Positions 41,415 through 47,911 of a stretch of 47,911 bases of DNA are shown here, in pieces. Made by a program: the position numbers and the translations under genes. The notes beneath the pieces were generated by a model, which searched no databases, was not told where the DNA came from, and saw nothing but the letters and a program-made list of their open reading frames with translations. Source of the stretch: Pinguiococcus pyrenoidosus (lineage: Eukaryota; Sar; Pinguiophyceae; Pinguiochrysidales; Pinguiochrysidaceae); contig JAAMXY010001233.1 in the NCBI GenBank assembly GCA_019677205.1, positions 1-47,911 of the forward strand, read 5' to 3'. How positions within the stretch are numbered: position 1 is the first letter of the stretch; each line of letters begins with the position of its first letter.

Positions 41415-42202
41415 CGTGCAGGCTGAAGACCCCCTTGAGCTTGCCGGCGGTGCGCCGTACCGATCGCTGGTCGCCCATGCGCTGAATGCGGCGGCTGCAG
41501 CGCAAACGGCAACAAAAAGCGTCAAGGCGACGTTCGTTGCGCGAATCAGAGGCTTCTTCTTGCGAACGGCAATACCCCACAACGGACGAGCGCTGCGATT
41601 GGCCGCCGCGAGATGGGATATGTCTTCATTGGTGCAGCTTGGCCTCCGGGGGCGAAGGAAACCAATGGGGGCGCGCTGTGCCGTTGCCCATCGCGGGACA
41701 GGCTGACAATCGATCCTTGATATGGCTGTGTAATGGGCCTTATGATCGATCACTTGACATCTTGTGGCGTCCCGCTTTGGTCGGTTTCGCGAACACCGAT
41801 ATCTTCTTTTCGTTGGCGGAACTTGCGGCTGCGTGAGCCTAGTGTCACATGCGTGACCTAACTTTCACCTTAGCGCTTGCTGTTACCGCACCGCTTCTGC
41901 GTCGTCCTCTCCACGAGAGGCAGAGGACAGCTATAAGGAGAGCAAACGTGAAACGTCCTGGCGTGCGCTGCGTAATCGCGCGAGTCCAGGCGATCCGTCG
42001 CTCAAGGCAGCACACAAGCACGAGAGGCTACCGCGCGTCCTCCGCTCGGCATGTCCAATACCTTCTCATGCACAAGCCACCCTGGAACGTCCTTCTTATG
42101 TGTCCTTTCAAGAGGCCGCCACCACTGCCACCGCGCCTCGCGCCTACCGCTAACGCGCCCAGTCTTCTTGCCATGAATCCGTGTCCTTGCCTTCGTAGCC
42201 GG
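41415..42202. other. Region between the large gene and the nucleoside transporter
   Basis: Both neighbours are on the minus strand. Bases 41415-41753 may be an N-terminal extension of the large gene. The rest shows only unsupported frames on either strand, and I see no gene in it. Confidence 0.45.
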
Positions 42203-43858
42203 TCATCTCACGACAGCGAAGCAGAGAATTGTCGCCACCAGCGCCCCAAGGGTCAAGCAAAGGTATATGAGCTGCGACACGACTGGACACGGAGTGGCGT
42301 GCGTGAAGCCACACGCCGCTTGCGATTCCTGACACACGTCAAGCCATGAAGTTAGAAGGAGCCCTCCGAGCCGGGCGTTTTCCGGGCGTTCTCCGGCAGT
42401 CTTTGGCAGTCTTTGGCAGCTTACCTCAGACACCGCGACAATGGAATATCCACTGGCCAGCGCGGAGGCGCCGTACAGCAGTATGATCCACGTATTACTC
42501 TCCGGCAGCATGGGAATCTTTGCATCATTCGCGCTGTAGAGGTAGCAGAGCACCGCTGGCAGCGGAGCGAGCAGCACGGCCAGAGACAGGGCTTTCCGCC
42601 TCATTCTCCGCTGTGGCGTGAGGTGCAAAGGCACGTCCGGCGTGCACACAGTCTTGCCCAGGCGAAACGACCAGCGATGAGTCTAGAGCCTTGCTTCCCA
42701 CGACCGTTGCCTTCCCTTTCATCGACGTGCGCACCTCTTCCTCTTCGGTGACGTTGGTCATGGAGCAGCTCGTGGCAAGCATGCGCCCGCCGAAGCTCAT
42801 CAGGTTGCAGGTGATGAGCAGGATCGTCGCCAGGTAGTCCTTCCAGAAGGGAGACGAGCCGGACGCGACGGGGAGCAATGGCGTCACGAGCATGATGAAC
42901 ACGATCGACGCTTCGTTGATGAACTCTCCAATGATGTACGGCGCCACCTGCACGACTCGGCGCGACACCACGCCGTACGTCTCCACCGACAGCTTCAACA
43001 ACTGACCTACTGAGTATCCCTGCAGAGACAGCATGGAAACTTCCTGTTGCCCGCTCCTCTCTCCATCAAGGATGATCTTGAACAGGTTGGTGCTCAAGAC
43101 GAAGCGGGCACCTACGGCCGCAGCGATGCACGCGACTGCCGCCACGCCCGCGCTCATGATGGCACCAATCGCTGCGATCCTTCGAAGCGCCGCCGCGTCC
43201 GACGACGCCTGGGCGGCGAAAGGCAAGGTGGCGCTCTGCAGCAAGCAGGGAACCAGGACTCCAAATCCGACGCCGCTGAGCTGCATCGACCCAGCCCCCG
43301 CGACAGCGCTGTAGGGGTCAAACTGCCCCGAGAGCGACGCAGCTAGCCCCTGGAGCAGCCCGGTAGCCACGCCGTTGATCCCCACGAGCAGCTCAAAGTA
43401 CACCCGATTGAGCATCACGTCGGAGGCCACTGCGACGACGACGAACGCATTCAGGCTGATGCCCACCAGCAGCGAAGCCATGAGCAGCAACCCATAGAGC
43501 CTGGCCGGCACTCGGACTAAGAAGACCAAAGCCACCAGGACGACGAGGAGCGCAGCATCGTGCGACACTGCCACTTCCCGCAGAATGCCATTGCCGAGCT
43601 GCTTCTTAAAGTACGCCACGGCCTTCACGAATGAGCGAAGCGCCACGACAGCCATGAGACCCAAAAGCGGGAAGGGAGCCGGCAGGCAGCGTTGCAATGC
43701 CTCACCATCACGATGGAGTTAAAAGTGATGCTGGAGCCCGCCCCGAGCGCGAAGAAGCTTGCCAGAATCTTCGAGCGGCAGCTTCTGCCCTCGGGCTTGA
43801 GCGCATCGTCGCTCAGGAGGGGCTGGGACTCCTCGTGCATGCCGCTCTCTTCGCTCAT
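42203..43858 (-). CDS. Equilibrative nucleoside transporter (SLC29/ENT family)
   Basis: Four exons, complement(42203..42328, 42425..42610, 42672..43622, 43706..43858), giving 471 residues, normal for the family. The introns are 96, 61 and 83 bp. The 61-bp intron's donor (GTCGTT at 42671) is weak, and TGT|GTG slightly downstream is an alternative. The N-terminus has an acidic cytosolic segment (MSEESGMHEESQPLL) and then ALGAGSSITFNSIVM-AVAYFKK, the ENT helix-1 pattern created only by splicing. About eleven hydrophobic helices follow, with the conserved Gly-Arg of helix 8 in LMSFGGRMLATSC. ENTs move nucleosides or nucleobases down their gradient. The start is the ATG opening the acidic segment; the frame is open further upstream without recognisable protein. 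It is head to head with the E2 gene. Confidence 0.82.
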
Positions 43859-44297
43859 GTAGAACAGCCAATGGGACAACGGATGAAAACCGGACCTGCG
43901 CGCCACCGGACAGCAAAGATACGTACTGGGGACAGAGACTCGGCTCTTCTGAAGGAAGATGCCCGCCGCCTTCGCAGAAGCTTCGAGAAGAGAGATCTGC
44001 TGAAATCCACCTAAAAGCACTGGAGCTGAATTGAATCGAATTGATCACGGCGTCACGATATCAGCTGATCAATGATGCTTCCGTGAGAGAACTGTGTGAT
44101 GGCTGTATAAGCGGAAAAAAACCAGATATGTGACCAATGAAGATCCTCCACTCCATGATCGAATATACGTTGGATATAGTTTTGCTATCTCGGTTTTATA
44201 ATCTTCGATGTATAATTTTCATATTTTTCCTAAATTCAACCCCTTTCGATTTTCCCGCCAAGCCGCGGCGGCGCAGATCCCGAGGGATGCGAGGAAA
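43859..44297. promoter_or_regulatory. Divergent AT-rich promoter region
   Basis: 439 bp between the transporter (minus) and the E2 gene (plus). The part 44050-44250 is the most AT-rich in the window. GCTGTATAAGCGG at 44102-44114 resembles a TATA box, though it lies about 185 bp from the plus-strand ATG. Confidence 0.5.
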
Positions 44298-45207
44298 ATG
44301 TCGCTCCCCGCCACGCAGAACCGCATGAAACGTGAGATACACCTGCTGACGACAGATCCACCGCACGGCATCAGCTGCTGGCCGGTCAACGACAACCTCA
44401 TGACGCTTGAGGCGCAGATCACCGGACCGGAAGGCACACCCTACGAGGTGCAGTGCAAGCGTCTCGATTGCTGTCGTGCCACACGCGCCAATCTCAAGAC
44501 TCTGCGACATTCCTCGACTTGGACCTTAGGGTGGGACCTTTCTCCTGGAGATCACAGTTCCCAATCGCTATCCTTTTGAACCACCTCGCGTGCGCTTCGT
44601 CACACCAGTGTTTCATCCCAACATTGACAACGGCGGGCGGATCTGTCTGGACTCGCTGAAGCAGGTTCGTGGCAGACCTTCTTCTTGGCTCTTGTTCAAG
44701 ACTCGAGAGGTCATCTTATCCTTCCTACCTGCATGCCTGTGGACACCAGAAACCCACGGGATCTTGGTCTCCGTCCATCAACTTCGGGACGCTGCTTTCG
44801 CAGATACGGCTGCTCCTCGAAACTCCAAATCCAGACGATGGCCTCATGCCGGACATTACCGACCTGTTCTTACGCCAACCCGGTGTTTTCCGGGAGAAAG
44901 CCGTCAGGGTAGGGCTTGTTCTCGCTTGTTCTCGCTTGTTCTCGTTCGTTCTCGTTCCTCCATTTGCTGGACCCGCTTGCCTTCGGCTGATAGCTCGACG
45001 TCCCTCCAGGTGACAAGGGAGCATGCGATGGGCCCAAAAGAAACCGATAGCAAGGAGGAGCCAAGCTCCGACGGTACGGAAGGCGATGCAAGTGATGCTG
45101 GCGCGGATAAGCAAGAAGCGAAAAGGAAACGGAACCCCGTGGACGACCCAAAAGGAGCAGAGAGCAGCGGCAAGCGACAGCATGTGGATGCCGAAGATGC
45201 GAGGTAG
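44298..45207 (+). CDS. UBE2T: Ubiquitin-conjugating enzyme E2, UBE2T (FANCT)-like
   Basis: Four exons, join(44298..44447, 44530..44664, 44750..44908, 45010..45207), introns 82, 85 and 101 bp, all phase 0, giving 213 residues. The sequence tracks UBE2[38 protein letters not shown], the HPN motif in [18 protein letters not shown] with catalytic Cys89 (human Cys86), [18 protein letters not shown] and NPDDGLM. A charged C-terminal tail ([16 protein letters not shown]) replaces the human tail. UBE2T is the E2 that, with FANCL, mono-ubiquitylates FANCD2/FANCI in interstrand crosslink repair in the nucleus. Assignment to UBE2T rather than another E2 rests on the DPPHGISCW and NPDDGLM blocks. Only 59 bp separate its stop from the next, convergent gene. 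Confidence 0.88.
44918..44957. repeat. TTGTTCTCGC-type repeat in E2 intron 3
   Basis: Two copies of TTGTTCTCGC pass into TTCGTTCTCG variants just inside the third intron. They form a pyrimidine-rich stretch far from the acceptor. Confidence 0.8.
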
Positions 45208-45266
45208 ACCCAGTCTGCAATCTGAAGGCCTTTTTGCACTTAGTGGCGGCCACTGCTCAATGAATC

Positions 45267-47571
45267 CTACTGCAAGAACTGCTGCACGCCCACGGTAAAG
45301 CTAGCGCCGACGATCAGCGCGAGGCTGCACCAGAGATACCACGCTAAGCCGTATGTAAAGAAGATCTCCGGAGCCTGCTTTGCTGGCTCTGGTTCTTTCA
45401 CGAGCTCCCTAGTATCGCTAATTCTCGAAGGGGAGCTATCATCGCCACGTCGTCCCTGTGACGTACAGTCACGGAATTCCCACAGTGACACGTGGCCCCG
45501 CCCGCCTGTGGTCTGACTTCTCTTTTCGTACATCCACTCCTCCGCCCGCGCAAGCTGTCGATGAGCTTCTATGAATTGGTGGGAGCCGAGCGCGACAGCT
45601 GCCTGGTTCAGAGTCCGTACGAAGAGCGCCCAGCCCGGCGCATCACGGACATCCATCGAAGCATCGCCCACGAAGTACTCGTGCTGGTTGTCCGTGTCGT
45701 GAAAGTCAAGATGCTCCTCCACCAGTTGACCACCTGCTGCCTCGAGTATCTTGCCGAATCTATGCAAAAGATCGGCATGCTTCAATCCGTCCCTCACGTA
45801 GAATGGAAGCCGGTTCGACGTGAGGCCGTCGGGGCTGCAGCACTCTCTGGCACAGACCACATCCGCACACCAAGGCACTTGTGCGCAAAGCAGCTGGAAT
45901 GCGTCATCATGACTTCGGACCATTGCGGCGGGGAGGGACGGCAGCGTAGGGGCAATGTCGTGGACGGCCCACAATCCCATGGACACCGAAGCAAAGACCT
46001 CTCCTAGAAGCCGTTCCACGCCGTTAGTCGACGCGTCCAGGGCAAAACCTATCAAGAGGTCGCCTCTGCTAGAAGTAGAGCCGTCCGTGCCCCGCATACC
46101 GCCTCCTCCCAAGGCATTCACGTTCTCAACGCAGTCTTCAATGGCAAGGTGGTCGACAAGGACGACAGTGCGTCGTCGTCCGGAAGCGCGGTTTCCCAAG
46201 TACCGCCGCACTGCGCCCTCCAAGCCAAGCCAAGCATTCTCATCAGGTCCCAGGGTATCCTGCTGGGTCGTGCGCAAGCCACAAAGCCTCGGCAACAGGT
46301 GGACAAGCTGCACGCGCAACAGAAACGACCGAATTCCGTGCTCATCTACCAATTCTCCGTCTATTCCGGAGATCGCCTCAGGCCAGAGACGAACCGTCTC
46401 CAAGTTAAAAGAGGCCTCTTGTCCACTACTTGCGAGACGCTGGAGCCGCCGCTGCAACCTGTGCATCAGGTCGTTCCCTCTCCTCCTTCCTGATTCATCT
46501 TTGTGCACATACAGCATCGACACTTCCACCTCCCTCTGTGGCGGGCTGTAGGTGGCCGGCTGAGGGAGCATCCCGGCGGACCTCCTCGTGCTGTTCGTGC
46601 CCCAACTCGGGGGAATCACGACGCGCACAGCAGCATGAATCGCTATCATTGCCGTCTCTAGAATGCGCAGCTGCAACGTCTCAGACGCGCTGCCGTGGAG
46701 GTGGCGGTGGCCTCTTTTGTCCAAGCCGGATTTGAGGTCCGCCCAGAGGAACGGCTTGGGCCCGATTCCTCCCCATCTCCGAACCTTGTCCGGCGAAGCT
46801 GCGGCATTGCTTGAGTGAATCGATGGATGGATCAAGTACAGCGTCGGCAAGGTTCCCCTTCCATAGTGGTGATCAAAGACGCGGTCAAGCGCCAGCCACA
46901 AAGCATCGGAGCTGTGGATTGCCTCCTTCTGGTTTGCCATCACGGCATTGACGACCTAAGAGGCAGGAATGTGACGCATCAGACCCACGCGCTCAAGTTG
47001 CTCCGACAAAAATGCGCCTCACCTCGGTGTGGAGCTGCACGCGCGCCGCATTCACATCCACATGCAGCTGCCGTCTAAGGTGCAGGGCTCGATCTCTTCG
47101 TCCTTCTTCGGCCCCAAAACCTTCTTGAAACCCCTCGTGGCGGCTATCCATTGCCTTCAAATCGTTTGTGAATACGTCTGCATCTGCTTTGGGGGGGTTG
47201 GGGGGAAGGGGGGGAGCCACCGCTTTTCTTGGAAAGAAGCATCTCACCTTTGCGCGCGGCTTCATCAACCCCCCCAAGTCTCCGTCTGCCGTGTGTATGT
47301 ACTTGTCCAAGAGGCCCAGGAACCCCGGATCGCCGCCCACGACGACCACATCGAGCACCACGTCAGCTCTCACCTTGTCCAGAGCCTGGAAAGGCGCGAA
47401 AACCGACGGTGAGGTGCTGGTTCCGAGCGGTCCCGAGGCTAGGCTTTGAAAAGCACGGCGGAGTGGTACCTCGTAGATGTCCGTCGCCCAAGAGGCCCTC
47501 CTGGGCGCCGCGAAGCTCAGAAGCACGAGTGCACCTCTCCAGCCGAGTGGCCAGGCTCGGCCGCCGAGCAT
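45267..47571 (-). CDS. Uncharacterised membrane protein with signal peptide
   Basis: Three exons, complement(45267..46955, 47023..47154, 47248..47571), introns 67 bp (donor GTGAGG, acceptor CTCTTAG) and 93 bp (donor GTGAGA, acceptor choice less certain), giving 714 residues. The start at 47571 is chosen because it opens a leader (PLGWRGALVLLSFAAPRRAS). It is followed by DIYEVPLRRAFQSL and a strand-rich VRADVVLDVVVVGGDPGFLG. The long third exon has a soluble, probably lumenal region (LPTLYLIHPSI; GPKPFLWADLKSG; VEVSMLYVHKDESG) and one C-terminal transmembrane helix (LAWYLWCSLALIVGASFTVGV). The layout is that of a type I membrane protein of the secretory pathway. I considered GPI-transamidase PIG-S and did not find its pattern. 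The function is not recognised. Confidence 0.68.
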
Positions 47572-47716
47572 GGATGGCTGTGGCGCGGTTGTTTTGCTCT
47601 CTCCAAACCTGAACTCCTCGACGGGCTCCGGACAGAGACGGTCAGCTGACCCCTTTGCCGCCTTTTTCTCTTCGTCTTTCTGCCCTCTGGCTTTGCAGCC
47701 ACTCGTTTCTCTTGAG
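47572..47716. promoter_or_regulatory. Compact bidirectional promoter
   Basis: Only 145 bp separate the start codons of the membrane protein (minus) and SF3B4 (plus), so the two genes must share promoter sequence. A TTTTTCTCTTCGTCTTTC pyrimidine block lies near 47664-47681. Confidence 0.55.
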
Positions 47717-47911
47717 ATGGCGTCCGCGAACCTCGAGCATCGAAACCAGGATGCCACGTGCTACTGCGGCAACCTGGACGACCGGGTGACGGAAGAGGTT
47801 CTGTGGGAGCTGATGCTCCAGGTGCGCCGAAAGCGTGTAGCTTCGTCGGCATTTGCGGCGGAAGCGGAGGAGCCCCTCACAAAGAGCGTCTCTACAGGCC
47901 GGACCGATCGT
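47717..47911 (+). CDS. SF3B4: Splicing factor SF3B4 (SAP49), first exon only
   Basis: The exon 47717-47821 encodes 35 residues, MASANLEHRNQDATCYCGNL then VTEEVLWELMLQ, and ends at a GTGCGC donor (47822). The rest of the window is intron and the gene continues past the end. The ERNQDAT-Y-G-LD..V.E..LWEL.LQ pattern is the start of RRM1 of SF3B4, the SF3b subunit of the U2 snRNP that holds the branch-site region during spliceosome assembly. The intron falls exactly after LQ, before the AGPV segment of human SF3B4. In the RNP2 strand Val is replaced by Cys (ATCYCGNL against ATVYVGGL), a minor oddity. Partial, so the assignment rests on 35 residues. Confidence 0.8.
   Translation, partial: MASANLEHRNQDATCYCGNLDDRVTEEVLWELMLQVRRKRVASSAFAAEAEEPLTKSVSTGRTDR

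Noticed and set aside
41849-42349. 166-codon plus-strand frame between the large gene and the transporter
   Set aside because: It overlaps the last transporter exon in antisense and has no motif or splice support.
45267-46955. Identity as GPI-transamidase subunit PIG-S
   Set aside because: Only a C-terminal TM helix is shared; the N-terminal TM and conserved PIG-S blocks are not seen.

Overview
The window is a gene-dense piece of a eukaryotic nuclear genome. I resolve 20 protein-coding genes in 47.9 kb, about half of the base pairs coding, with short spliceosomal GT-AG introns (mostly 43-103 bp, the longest 261 bp). The sequence is GC-rich, with simple repeats in introns and exons and small AT-richer spacers between genes. 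There are no operons, Shine-Dalgarno sites, rRNA genes, convincing tRNA genes or CRISPR arrays. Two assembly gaps lie at 14948-14981 and 26002-26069. A Ufd1 homologue carries an N-terminal signal peptide, the hallmark of the SELMA import machinery of red-derived complex plastids. That suggests an alga or protist of red secondary-plastid ancestry (chromerid/apicomplexan-like, haptophyte, cryptophyte or stramenopile); I cannot name the lineage from the sequence alone.

Layout. 0.5-3.7 kb: two tandem minus-strand nucleotide-diphospho-sugar transferase paralogues with signal peptides and an intron at the same site. 4.2-6.6 kb: a four-exon MFS/nodulin-like transporter with repeat-filled introns. 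7.4-9.6 kb: two small unrecognised proteins, one with an RVxF-like motif and one with an MGxxxS N-terminus. 10.1-15.2 kb: a ~1,600-residue LRR plus EF-hand protein. 15.3-19.1 kb: an insulin-degrading-enzyme-like M16 protease. 19.5-20.4 kb: signal-peptide-bearing Ufd1. 20.8-23.7 kb: DDX54/Dbp10 RNA helicase. 23.9-24.6 kb: DUF962/Mpo1-like membrane protein. 24.8-26.7 kb: pyroglutamyl-peptidase I apparently fused to a Pth2 peptidyl-tRNA hydrolase domain. 26.8-28.7 kb: KAR5/GEX1/Brambleberry nuclear-fusion protein. 29.5-34.1 kb: J-domain/ankyrin/UBA protein. 34.4-35.4 kb: alpha/beta hydrolase. 35.6-37.3 kb: PDIA6/P5-like disulfide isomerase. 37.7-41.4 kb: a large unrecognised protein. 42.2-43.9 kb: equilibrative nucleoside transporter. 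44.3-45.2 kb: UBE2T-like E2. 45.3-47.6 kb: an unrecognised membrane protein. 47.7 kb to the end: first exon of splicing factor SF3B4.

The genes do not form one pathway. Themes are secretory-pathway and plastid-boundary proteostasis (PDI, Ufd1, M16 protease, glycosyltransferases), RNA processing (DDX54, SF3B4) and membrane transport. Many neighbours are head-to-head or tail-to-tail, with tail-to-tail spacing down to 59 bp. Most exon boundaries below were set by keeping the frame across GT-AG introns and by matching the protein to family members from memory. They are sequence-based models, not transcript-supported.
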